Assembly: GCA_028284565.1 (NCBI GenBank)
Contig: JANQRM010000191.1
Location: 1-8,254, forward strand
Direction: 5' to 3'
Source of the DNA: Anaerolineae bacterium
Lineage (GTDB): Bacteria > Chloroflexota > Anaerolineae > Aggregatilineales > Phototrophicaceae
DNA length: 8,254 nt
Below are positions 1 through 6,802 of this stretch, piece after piece. Positions within the stretch are counted from its first letter, which is position 1. Each line of letters opens with the position of its first letter. The notes beneath the pieces are model-generated. The model did not search any database. It had not been told where the DNA came from and saw only the letters and a program-made list of their open reading frames with translations. The translations under genes were made by a program, and so were the position numbers.

Positions 1-1379
1 TGCCTCGTGCGCTCTGCAATCGACGTATCGCCGCGCAAGCCATTCACTTGCGCCCAGCCTGTCATCCCCGCCTTTTCTTGATGTCGTTCCATATAGCGCG
101 GGACAGACTCGCGGAACTGTTGCACATACGAGGGTTGCTCAGGTCGCGGTCCCACAAGGCTCATATGCCCCATCAACACATTGACCAACTGTGGAATTTC
201 GTCCCAATTCGTCCGCCGCATGATGCTCCCAATGCGCGTCACCCGCGGGTCATCTTCCACCGTCCATGTGCCATGCTCCTCTGCATCGGGGCGCATCGAA
301 CGGAACTTAATCATCGGGAAGGGATTGCCATCCAAGCCCATACGTATCTGCGAGAAGAACACGGGTCCCTTCGATTCCCATTTAATTATCAACGCCGTCA
401 GCAACATCAAGGGCGAGAGGAAGACCAAGCCCATCACCGAGCCGAACACATCCAAGCCACGCTTGAGGCTGAGTTTCCAACCGCGCAGGGCGATGTCCCG
501 CACGGTGAGCAAGGGTGTCCCACCGAGTTCATCCACATTCAAGTCGCCTGCCATATAGGCGAAGATGTCCGGAAACACCTTAATATCCACATGACCACGT
601 TGGCACAGCGTAATCAACTCCACCAATTCCGCACGTTTCGCATCCCGCACCGCAACAATGACTTGTTCCACTTGATACTCATCGATCAGGGCTGGCAATT
701 CGGGGTATGTTCCCAATATCGGGAAGCCGAGCATCTTGCCCTTCGGATTTTCCTTCACCACCACGCCTACCATATTGTAGCCCAATTCGGGACGCTTCTT
801 GATGCGGTTGGTGATGTCACGTGCGATTTGCCCCTCACCGACAATGAGCAAGTTGTCCTGTGCCACCCCATTCCGTCTTAATCGTAGCCGAACTGCGCGA
901 TGGACTTCCCGCCCAATTCCAGCAAAAATCACACTGAAGAACCACACGTAAAAGAACAAACTGCGCGGATAGCCCACATCCAAAGCCGAATTCTGGAAAA
1001 TCAATGCCTGCAAGCCATAGGTCAGGGTTGTCCCCACAGTCACGACACCAATGACACTTCGCATCTCATCAAAGCGACTATAGACACGACGCAGATGATA
1101 CAGACGTGCGAAGAAGAACATCACAAGGATTGTTCCCACATTCAGTATCATCGTCGGTAGATAGCTCAATAAAGCGGGTTGTTCATCAGGACGCAAGAAG
1201 AAGGGCAGAAACTCACGTGCATAATAGGCGAAGACAAAGGCAAACAACAGCAACACCCCATCTGTCACTAGCAGAGTCCCATTAAGGATGGTTTTCCAGC
1301 GTGTATCGCGGGGGATCACACGGGATGGAACGGTTGTATCGTCTAGGCGTAGGCTGTCGGGTTCTGGATTTCCTGCCAT
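1..1379 (-). CDS. Polyprenyl-phosphate sugar-1-phosphate transferase, WcaJ/WbaP type (3' end cut by window)
   Basis: This enzyme family starts lipid-linked glycan synthesis by moving a hexose-1-phosphate from a UDP-sugar to undecaprenyl phosphate at the inner membrane. I translated 459 codons from ATG 1379; the stop lies outside the window. About four N-terminal membrane segments (residues ~31-55, 72-92, 107-127, 137-157) precede a nucleotide-binding-like domain with a glycine motif GEGQIA (181-186). The catalytic part follows: KRGLD at 306-310, a hydrophobic membrane helix to ~333, KFRSM (358-362), the Asp-Glu pair in DEIPQL (393-398), and SLVGPRPE (407-414). The end of the visible part, GWAQVNGLRGDTS (441-453), is normally some 35-45 residues from the C-terminus, so little is missing. 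An AGGAGG lies 9 nt before the start. The first 37 nt overlap the upstream GT2 gene in another frame, which implies cotranscription and probably coupling. The sugar (Glc, Gal or other) cannot be read from the sequence. Confidence 0.94.
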   Translation of the reverse strand, partial: MAGNPEPDSLRLDDTTVPSRVIPRDTRWKTILNGTLLVTDGVLLLFAFVFAYYAREFLPFFLRPDEQPALLSYLPTMILNVGTILVMFFFARLYHLRRVYSRFDEMRSVIGVVTVGTTLTYGLQALIFQNSALDVGYPRSLFFYVWFFSVIFAGIGREVHRAVRLRLRRNGVAQDNLLIVGEGQIARDITNRIKKRPELGYNMVGVVVKENPKGKMLGFPILGTYPELPALIDEYQVEQVIVAVRDAKRAELVELITLCQRGHVDIKVFPDIFAYMAGDLNVDELGGTPLLTVRDIALRGWKLSLKRGLDVFGSVMGLVFLSPLMLLTALIIKWESKGPVFFSQIRMGLDGNPFPMIKFRSMRPDAEEHGTWTVEDDPRVTRIGSIMRRTNWDEIPQLVNVLMGHMSLVGPRPEQPSYVQQFRESVPRYMERHQEKAGMTGWAQVNGLRGDTSIAERTR

Positions 1380-2251
1380 AAGCCCTTGCCTCCTTTGAAC
1401 AAGAGTGCAGACAATATCATTAAATGGACGGGATAGGGGGTCGTTGCCCGAAAATGTTTGCGATAGAACAACAGCATCGCCCGCCAGAATTCAAATTGTG
1501 CTTTGGGACTTTGCCGACTCGCCGCCCGCTTGACATGCTTGACGATGACCTTCGGATGATACCAAACCTTATAGCCTGCCTCCTTGATGCGATATGCCCA
1601 ATCTAAATCTTCGCCATACATGAAGAAGATACCATCCAACAATCCTGCTTTGTCGATGGCTTCCTTCCGCACTTGCATATACGCCCCTACCACAGAATCT
1701 ACTTCGAGTTCATCATCCGGGTCAGCAAAGGACATATTGTAACGCGCAAATCGCTCACTCTTCGGAAATAACTTCGACAAACCCGCATAATGATAGAAGC
1801 TCACCTTAGGTGTTGGGAATCCACGACGACAAGCTTTATCCAAACTGCCATCTTTGAGGATGAGCTTCGGTCCTGCCACACCAACATCAGGGCGTGAATC
1901 CATAAATCTAATCATATGATGTAAGGCATAAGGTGGCAGTTCCGTATCAGGGTTGAGCAGAAGTGCATAGCGTGGCGCATCCTCATCGACATGCCCCGCA
2001 CCATGATAACCTAATCGGTGTAATCCGTTATTGTTCGCTTGTGGATAGCCGATGTTTTCGGCATTCCGAATCAAGGTTGCTTGTGAAAAGTATTCTGCCA
2101 CCATCTCCGCGCTCTCATCATCGGAATTGTTATCGACGACAACTACCGAGTATGTGAAGTTACCTTGACTATCATAGACTGTCTCCAAACAGCGTTGGAG
2201 CAAATCGCGGGTATTCCAATTGACAATCACGATTCCAATATCAAGTAGCAT
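1343..2251 (-). CDS. Family 2 glycosyltransferase (rhamnosyltransferase-like)
   Basis: A 302-residue cytosolic or membrane-associated GT-A fold enzyme that adds a sugar from a nucleotide donor to a lipid-linked or envelope glycan. Visible motifs are VIVNWN (8-13) at the start of the Rossmann-like domain, VVDNNSDD (38-45) for nucleotide binding, LLLNPDTE (97-104) at the DXD position, PKLILKDGS (128-136), and GEDLDWAYR (213-221) with the likely catalytic acidic pair. This pattern is typical of the WbbL-type rhamnosyltransferase-like group; the real donor is unknown. The frame stays open upstream to an ATG at 2407, but that 52-residue extension would overlap the 3' end of the GT39-like gene and has no GT2 character. 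The domain begins right after ATG 2251, so I chose that start. Its ribosome binding site is poor. The 3' end overlaps the sugar-phosphate transferase by 37 nt, which places both in one transcript. Confidence 0.93.
   Translation of the reverse strand: MLLDIGIVIVNWNTRDLLQRCLETVYDSQGNFTYSVVVVDNNSDDESAEMVAEYFSQATLIRNAENIGYPQANNNGLHRLGYHGAGHVDEDAPRYALLLNPDTELPPYALHHMIRFMDSRPDVGVAGPKLILKDGSLDKACRRGFPTPKVSFYHYAGLSKLFPKSERFARYNMSFADPDDELEVDSVVGAYMQVRKEAIDKAGLLDGIFFMYGEDLDWAYRIKEAGYKVWYHPKVIVKHVKRAASRQSPKAQFEFWRAMLLFYRKHFRATTPYPVHLMILSALLFKGGKGLWQEIQNPTAYA
1389..1394 (-). promoter_or_regulatory. Ribosome binding site of the sugar-phosphate transferase
   Basis: A perfect AGGAGG 9 nt upstream of ATG 1379, lying inside the 3' end of the GT2 gene. 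It fixes the start of the sugar transferase within the overlap, so the 37-nt overlap is probably real rather than a start-calling artefact. Confidence 0.8.
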
Positions 2252-2284
2252 AGATGACTCAATGTATCTGGTCAAAACGTGCGG

Positions 2285-2293
2285 ATTGTAGCA
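2285..2293 (-). promoter_or_regulatory. Candidate extended -10 promoter for the GT2 / sugar transferase pair
   Basis: The minus strand reads TGCTACAAT here, one mismatch from the extended -10 consensus TGnTATAAT. No convincing -35 is visible 17 nt upstream, which extended -10 promoters can tolerate. Transcription would begin near 2278 and give a leader of about 27 nt before ATG 2251. It sits in the 53-nt gap between the two glycosyltransferase genes. Confidence 0.35.
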
Positions 2294-2304
2294 TAAAAGC
2301 CCTC

Positions 2305-3939
2305 TCAGCGCACCGCGAAGCAACTGGCTTCGTGCAAACAGTACACACGAATAGTTGGGTTGTGCCAGTAGCTGGCGGTGTGGAGAGTCCAATCGTATCC
2401 TGCCCACAATGGACGTTCGACTTCAAAGACCAATGTGAAGGCATTTTCAATCTCAGCATAATAATCTTCGAGGGACTGAATGGTGTCTTCGCCGTAGCCC
2501 TCTGTAAATCGTAAGATGTTGTGCTGACGCGCATCCGAGAAGATTAAATAATCATACGACTCCGCAATCTCTGCTAGCGAATCCTCTTCTTGGAATACCT
2601 GCGTCGACTCGAAATTATCGCTATCCAATGGCACATTATAGGGTCCTATTAGATAAACGAATGCACTATTTGGTAAATTGGCATTGATCCAATCTAATGC
2701 CGACTGTCGACTATCATCTTGAACAAATTGAATGATAAGTTGGGTAGAGAGCGACAATGGAATGGCAATTATTAAAGGGAACAATCCAACAGTAAGCCAT
2801 GGGCGTTTGAACCATCGTGCTAGCCAACCCACACCGCCACCTACAAATATCCCCACGGATGGAATCAACAGAATGAGCAATTGGTCAGCACCATTAGGGC
2901 GAACCGTGCGAAGGATAATCAAACTGTAGATGAAGATATAGATGAGGAGTAATCCTCCGAACAAATTGTGCTCTCGCAACCAACGGATTATTCCCAAAAC
3001 TGCAAGAAGCAACGCAGGCAAACCGATGCTAAAGGTCATCAGATAATGCCATTCCAATGCCAAGCCATAGAAAGGCGATACGGTTGCAAAGCCCCCTTCT
3101 CCCATGAGATATTGATTGCTGATGAAGCGTACATCCGCCAAAAAGGCATCGAAATCAATTAGCGCGCCTGGTGTAGAAAGGAGGAAAGCTAAAGGAAATA
3201 TCACCCATGCAATTAGAACTCGAATTCCTGTTAGCAAATCTCGCGTATTTGCTAACAGCCGAATGCCAGCTACTAGCAAAAACAATCCAAATAATCCTGC
3301 GTTATAGCGATTACCCACTGCGAAGCCCAGCGCAATCCCACTTAGCATGAGCCACCGCCAATCACACTTTTGCATCGCCCGAAAACTCGCCCATACTGAA
3401 AGCATCCCGAAAGCCAATGCGAGTTGATTAGTTGTCCCATAATGCGAATGTTGAACCAGCGTAAACGACACAGCTACTAATCCACCTGAAACCAACACAC
3501 TTATTCGCTCACGAAATACTTGGCGAGTTACCGCCATAGTCACCGCAACCGCGAAAACTCCAGCCATAGTTGCAATCGTGCGAGACATCACATATAGCGG
3601 AAAGCCAGCATAGTAACGACGGTTATAGCCCGTCCAATCCACCGCAGAACGCTCATTCCCTGTGCCTGTCATCCAATAGAGCGCATAGTTCAAATTGATG
3701 AGAAATGAGGGTGTGTCATAAAATTGATGGCGAAGATTACCCGTAACTTTCATCTCTAACGGAATAGAGACAAAGAGATATTCGTCTGGATGAAGCGGAG
3801 TCTGTTCGTGAATGAGATTCTTTGCAGATAATGAGGGAAAATCAGCAGGATTGGGCTGTCCATGTGTGATGCCAATGAAGCGCACTGCACCAGCCAGCAA
3901 GAGAATCAAAACTCCCAACCATAGCCCTCTTCCACGCAT
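2305..3939 (-). CDS. GT39-like polytopic membrane glycosyltransferase (GT-C fold)
   Basis: A 544-residue integral membrane protein with about 10 to 12 hydrophobic segments from residue 5 to ~406, then a soluble C-terminal domain of roughly 135 residues that is probably extracytoplasmic. The first loop after TM1 holds HPDE (50-53), matching the catalytic acidic position of GT39/PMT-type enzymes, which transfer a sugar from a polyprenyl-phosphate carrier on the outer face of the membrane. Other family-like features are HYGTTNQ (166-172), GNRYNAG (209-215) and RPNGADQLLILLIP (347-360), reminiscent of the R-x-YLLPLLP stretch of the family. ATG 3939 is 5 nt after the Mur ligase stop, so the two are surely cotranscribed; the ribosome binding site (ACAGG, 9 nt away) is modest. 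Donor and acceptor are unknown; protein, lipid or glycan acceptors are all possible. A perfect 12-bp inverted repeat lies inside it. Confidence 0.85.
   Translation of the reverse strand: MRGRGLWLGVLILLLAGAVRFIGITHGQPNPADFPSLSAKNLIHEQTPLHPDEYLFVSIPLEMKVTGNLRHQFYDTPSFLINLNYALYWMTGTGNERSAVDWTGYNRRYYAGFPLYVMSRTIATMAGVFAVAVTMAVTRQVFRERISVLVSGGLVAVSFTLVQHSHYGTTNQLALAFGMLSVWASFRAMQKCDWRWLMLSGIALGFAVGNRYNAGLFGLFLLVAGIRLLANTRDLLTGIRVLIAWVIFPLAFLLSTPGALIDFDAFLADVRFISNQYLMGEGGFATVSPFYGLALEWHYLMTFSIGLPALLLAVLGIIRWLREHNLFGGLLLIYIFIYSLIILRTVRPNGADQLLILLIPSVGIFVGGGVGWLARWFKRPWLTVGLFPLIIAIPLSLSTQLIIQFVQDDSRQSALDWINANLPNSAFVYLIGPYNVPLDSDNFESTQVFQEEDSLAEIAESYDYLIFSDARQHNILRFTEGYGEDTIQSLEDYYAEIENAFTLVFEVERPLWAGYDWTLHTASYWHNPTIRVYCLHEASCFAVR
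3228..3258. repeat. Perfect 12-bp inverted repeat inside the GT39-like gene
   Basis: CTGTTAGCAAAT (3228-3239) and its exact reverse complement ATTTGCTAACAG (3247-3258) flank a 7-nt loop (3240-3246). In the coding frame it encodes residues around 228-237, LLANTRDLLT, between two membrane segments. No T-run follows on the minus strand, so it is not an intrinsic terminator. In the mRNA it would form a stable hairpin. Confidence 0.9.
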
Positions 3940-3944
3940 TGAGA

Positions 3945-5480
3945 TTAACCTGTTGCTGTCGGCAGTGTCTTGAGCGGTGTGCCACGCAAGGCATTCTGCA
4001 AGGCTTCACGATCATCCCATGGATATTCGATCGTCCCAAAGCACATACTCTGCTCATGCCCTTTGCCACATGCCATCACAATATCCCCTGCTTGTGCCAT
4101 GTCGCACGCGCGATACAAGGCTTCACCCCTATCGGGAACACGGAAGAAAGTCTCGCCTTCAATGCCTCCTCGGTATTCACAGGCTGTTGCCATCATCTGC
4201 AAAATATCATCGAGTGATTCGGTGCGGGGGTCTTCTGCAGTTAAGATGGTAATATCTGCCATTTGTACGGAGACTTCTGCCATCAAGCGACGTTTCTCCA
4301 CATCGCGTAAGCCTGCACTCCCAAAGACTGCAATCAGTTTCTTAGCATGAGGCAACATCGTCCGTCCCGCTTCGAGTGCACGTTTGAGCGCGTTCGGTGT
4401 ATGGGCAAAATCGACAATCGCCGTAAAATCTTGCCCTTCGTCAATTCGTTGCATCCGCCCCGATAAGGATGTGACCGCACTCAATCCATGTTGAATTGCC
4501 TCATCTGACACATTTAAGGCTCGTCCCGCACCAATTCCAGCCAATGCGTTCGAAACATTGAATTCACCAACCAGATTCAATTGATAATCCGTGTCATCCA
4601 CGCTGAAAAATGTCCCATCAGGTTGATAACGAATATTCATTGCTTGCAAGTCGGCTTCATTTATCCCGTAGCTGATAGTTTTATCGGCTGGTATCTGTGC
4701 GAAATAGTCATACGATTCATCAGCACCATTAATGACAGCAATTTTAGGTATATTCGACTTCTTATACGTCTTGGATAACATCTGAAACATAATAGCTTTG
4801 GCATCCCGATAGGCTTCCCATGTGCCGTGATAATCCAGATGTTCGTGCATGACGTTGGTCAGTACTGCTACATCAATCGCCACCCCATTCAAGCGACCCT
4901 GCGCCAGTCCGTGACTCGTCATCTCTAAGACGACGTGCGTGAGCTTATTCTCGACCATCCGCGCGAGGTAGCGTTGGAGTGAGGGTGCGCTGGGTGTCGT
5001 GACATGCAAGCCAGTTGCTTCAGTTGTGCCACCGAATTCTGCTTCAATGGTGCTAATCAAACCGGGACGAATGGAATCGCCAACTTGTCTGAGGATGCTA
5101 TGGATTATGTGACTCGTTGTCGTTTTGCCATCTGTGCCTGTTACACCAATGACGATGAGCTTATGCGATGGAAAGTCATAGAATGCCGATGCAAGATGTC
5201 CGGTGATTGCTTGAGCGTTCTGCACTTGGATATAGGGAACAGACAGATTATCTAACTCATGCTCACCGACAATCGCCACAGCCCCGCCCTCAATGGCTTG
5301 TGGAATAAACTGATGACCATCCACTGATAAGCCTTTCCGTGCGACAAAAACACCCCCTACTTCAATGTCGTTGCTGGCTTCGACAATCGGTGCAGTGACT
5401 AAAACATCCAGATTCCCCATTGTGTTGACGATAGCATCTGGTGACAGAGTGGCGATAAATTCGCGCAGAGTTTTAGACAT
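3945..5480 (-). CDS. murE: MurE-type Mur ligase (UDP-MurNAc-tripeptide synthetase-like), divergent
   Basis: A cytoplasmic ATP-dependent amide ligase of 511 residues, close to the usual MurE length (~480-500). MurE adds the third residue (diaminopimelate, lysine or ornithine) to UDP-MurNAc-L-Ala-D-Glu. The three Mur domains are in order: N-terminal UDP-binding part (1-~107, with VFVARKG and DGH at 54-56), central ATPase with P-loop GTDGKTT (115-121), TTP (161-163), HEHLDYHG (212-219) and the lysine expected to be carbamylated (K228), and C-terminal domain with AHTP (359-362), EDPRTE (416-421) and GKGHE (472-476). Several positions deviate: the uridine-binding DSR motif is absent (EAS, 34-36), E-x-SSHAL is EMTSHGL, SRDHLDYHG is MHEHLDYHG, and GCGGDRD is GSAGLRD. 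DPR alone does not settle the third amino acid, since it occurs in both DAP and lysine types. The start fits the family N-terminus; its AGG site, 4 nt away, is weak. It heads a unit with the GT39-like gene. Confidence 0.9.
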   Translation of the reverse strand: MSKTLREFIATLSPDAIVNTMGNLDVLVTAPIVEASNDIEVGGVFVARKGLSVDGHQFIPQAIEGGAVAIVGEHELDNLSVPYIQVQNAQAITGHLASAFYDFPSHKLIVIGVTGTDGKTTTSHIIHSILRQVGDSIRPGLISTIEAEFGGTTEATGLHVTTPSAPSLQRYLARMVENKLTHVVLEMTSHGLAQGRLNGVAIDVAVLTNVMHEHLDYHGTWEAYRDAKAIMFQMLSKTYKKSNIPKIAVINGADESYDYFAQIPADKTISYGINEADLQAMNIRYQPDGTFFSVDDTDYQLNLVGEFNVSNALAGIGAGRALNVSDEAIQHGLSAVTSLSGRMQRIDEGQDFTAIVDFAHTPNALKRALEAGRTMLPHAKKLIAVFGSAGLRDVEKRRLMAEVSVQMADITILTAEDPRTESLDDILQMMATACEYRGGIEGETFFRVPDRGEALYRACDMAQAGDIVMACGKGHEQSMCFGTIEYPWDDREALQNALRGTPLKTLPTATG

Positions 5481-5515
5481 AAGACCTAACCAATTTAGTT
5501 ATATAGAGAAAAGCT

Positions 5516-5521
5516 ATTGTA
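5516..5521 (-). promoter_or_regulatory. Weak candidate -10 for the murE unit; rest of intergenic region
   Basis: The 142-bp gap 5481-5622 holds the atp terminator and the murE leader. Two -10-like hexamers are seen on the minus strand: TACAAT (5516-5521), giving a leader of about 29 nt, and TATAAC (5498-5503), giving a leader near 11 nt. Neither has a good -35; the best 17-nt-spaced partner of TACAAT is TAGGCG. Some promoter is expected here because a terminator precedes it. Confidence 0.22.
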
Positions 5522-5559
5522 GAAATGAACCCCTGTTTCGCCTATTGTTAAATTCGCTC

Positions 5560-5595
5560 AAAACCAAAACGCGCCGACACAATCGCCGACGCGCT
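5560..5595 (-). terminator. Intrinsic terminator after atpF
   Basis: On the minus strand CGCG (5590-5593) pairs with CGCG (5570-5573). Inside, TCGGCG pairs with TGTCGG through three Watson-Crick and three G-T pairs around a 4-nt ATTG loop; outer G-T and A-T pairs extend it to about 12 bp. TTTT, GG, TTTT follow (5569-5560). It starts 27 nt after the atpF stop, so it would end the atp transcript before murE. Confidence 0.7.
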
Positions 5596-5622
5596 GGAAT
5601 TTCTGTGATGTGCTAGTTTGAC

Positions 5623-6510
5623 TTAGGCAAGACTTTCAGATAGGTTGCTCAAGTTAGAGCGAACACTGCCGTCGACCACACGATCTGCACTCCGAACAAT
5701 CAAGCCACCGAGAATCGACGGGTCAACTTCAAAGGTAACATTATCTGCACCCAATTCTTTCTTGACATTGTTTTGTTCTGAATCAGACAGTGGCATTGCA
5801 CTCACAACTGTCAAATCACCTTGTAGCGACTTGGCATCAGCTGGCAAATTGCTGAAGAAATCACTGATGAGAGATTCTTGCTTTTTCTTATCTAAGTTTT
5901 GGTTGATAACCCGACCCGCAAGAGCCGTCGAGATATTCAACACTTGGTCACGCAAGCCAGCAAGTTCTTGGTCACGGCGGACCAGGGCTTCGGCTTGAGC
6001 ATCCGCCACAATTTTCTCGGCTTCAGAGCGCGCATTGGATTCAATAGTTTTCGCCACTTCATCGCCACGTCCCCGTGCTTCTTCCACAGCTCTAGCCGAT
6101 TCGCTACGGGCTTGTGCCAGAATCTTTTCGGCTTCTGCTTCGGCATCTTGACGTGCTTTCGCCGCCACTGCCGCATCGTCTAAGCCTTTTTCAATTTCCA
6201 TGGTGCGACGATCTAGCATGTTAATCGCAGGTCGCCAGAGTGCGGCAGTTAGTAAGCCCAAAATGATCGTGAAGTTAACGATTTGCGCGACAACAAAGCC
6301 AGCGTTCAAACCGAGCGCGGCAAAACCACCGCTTGATTCTTCACCACCTGATTCTTCACCTTCAGCATCTTCGCTGTGGCCATCTTCGACCTGTTCGGTA
6401 TTATCTTCACCCTGATTATCTTCATCCTGTGCAAGGATAGTCGCGGGAACCGCTAGCACCAGAGACAAGATGGTCAACAGGAGAAGCAACCGCTTCATAT
6501 AGTTAGCCAT
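5623..6510 (-). CDS. atpF: ATP synthase subunit b fused to the delta-subunit C-terminal domain
   Basis: Peripheral stalk of the F-type ATP synthase, 295 residues against ~156 for E. coli b. Order: a signal-peptide-like stretch (1-27; KR then a long Leu-rich core, possible cleavage after ILA), an acidic Gly/Ser/Glu linker (28-62) with a 12-nt in-frame direct repeat (6334-6345, 6349-6360), the b membrane helix (~70-92), LWRPAINMLDRR (91-102) and EIEKGLDDA (105-113) as in the b family, then a long Ala/Glu/Arg helix to ~205. Residues 232-295 match the C-terminal domain of delta: VVSAMPLS (235-242), VDPSILGGLIVRSAD (262-276) and VVDGSVRSNL (278-287), compare MAGVIIRAGD and VIDGSVR in E. coli delta. 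The N-terminal alpha-binding helical domain of delta is not present. GGAGG 6 nt before ATG 6510 favours that start over the second Met (codon 5). It is 20 nt after atpE and is the last gene before the terminator. Confidence 0.94.
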   Translation of the reverse strand: MANYMKRLLLLLTILSLVLAVPATILAQDEDNQGEDNTEQVEDGHSEDAEGEESGGEESSGGFAALGLNAGFVVAQIVNFTIILGLLTAALWRPAINMLDRRTMEIEKGLDDAAVAAKARQDAEAEAEKILAQARSESARAVEEARGRGDEVAKTIESNARSEAEKIVADAQAEALVRRDQELAGLRDQVLNISTALAGRVINQNLDKKKQESLISDFFSNLPADAKSLQGDLTVVSAMPLSDSEQNNVKKELGADNVTFEVDPSILGGLIVRSADRVVDGSVRSNLSNLSESLA

Positions 6511-6516
6511 ATGCTT

Positions 6517-6521
6517 CCTCC
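6517..6521 (-). promoter_or_regulatory. Ribosome binding site of atpF
   Basis: GGAGG 6 nt before ATG 6510. It decides between ATG 6510 and the in-frame ATG at 6498, which would remove four residues from the signal peptide. Confidence 0.75.
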
Positions 6522-6530
6522 AAATTCAGA

Positions 6531-6764
6531 CTAAAGTACGAACAGAATAATCAGCGCAACGACCAAACAGTAAATCGCAATCGCTTCGGTAAACACGATA
6601 CCGAGAATCATGTTGGTTTGGATTGTATTGGCAACATCGGGGTTACGACCAATTGCTTGCAACGCACCTTGTACCAACATACCAATGCCAGCACCAGCAC
6701 CAATCGCACCCACCATCGCGATCCCAGCACCAATAGCTTTTAAACCGATATCAAGACCTTCCAT
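6531..6764 (-). CDS. atpE: ATP synthase subunit c (proteolipid ring)
   Basis: A 77-residue hairpin of two membrane helices that forms the rotating ion-carrying ring of F0. Helix 1 (~8-36) is glycine-rich (GAGIAMVG, AIGAGAGIG), the polar loop has RNP at 40-42, and helix 2 (~50-77) carries the ion-binding Glu60 in IVFTEAIAIY. The sodium-type signature looks absent: aligned on the RNP loop, the position of the Na+-binding Gln is Ile27, and Glu60 is followed by Ala-Ile rather than Ser/Thr-Thr. Proton coupling is therefore inferred. AGGAGG (6774-6779) sits 9 nt before the start. The gene follows atpB by 38 nt and precedes atpF by 20 nt, the standard a-c-b order. Confidence 0.97.
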   Translation of the reverse strand: MEGLDIGLKAIGAGIAMVGAIGAGAGIGMLVQGALQAIGRNPDVANTIQTNMILGIVFTEAIAIYCLVVALIILFVL

Positions 6765-6802
6765 GATTTATGTCCTCCTAGGCATTCAAACTTGTCAATT
6801 GA

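Noticed and set aside
48..881. Long plus-strand open frame of 277 codons opposite the sugar transferase
   Set aside because: It is antisense to a clearly conserved gene, is rich in His, Gln and Arg as expected from reversed codons, and has no recognisable domain.
900..1160. Plus-strand frame of 86 codons
   Set aside because: It is antisense to the membrane segments of the sugar transferase, with low-complexity composition and no family resemblance.
2316..2332. 6-bp hairpin CGAAGC/GCTTCG near the 3' end of the GT39-like gene as a terminator
   Set aside because: The stem is short, lies within the coding region, and the nearest T-run is about 20 nt further downstream, so it does not look like an intrinsic terminator.
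2252..2407. N-terminal 52-residue extension of the GT2 frame
   Set aside because: It overlaps the 3' end of the GT39-like gene, lacks GT2 features, and the domain begins cleanly at ATG 2251 after a promoter-like gap.
5937..6176. 79-codon Lys-rich minus-strand frame inside atpF
   Set aside because: It is an alternative frame of the coiled-coil region of subunit b and has no ribosome site or conserved features.
6531..6764. Sodium-coupled c ring
   Set aside because: The Gln, and the Ser/Thr pair after the ion-binding Glu, expected in sodium-type c subunits are not present at the aligned positions.
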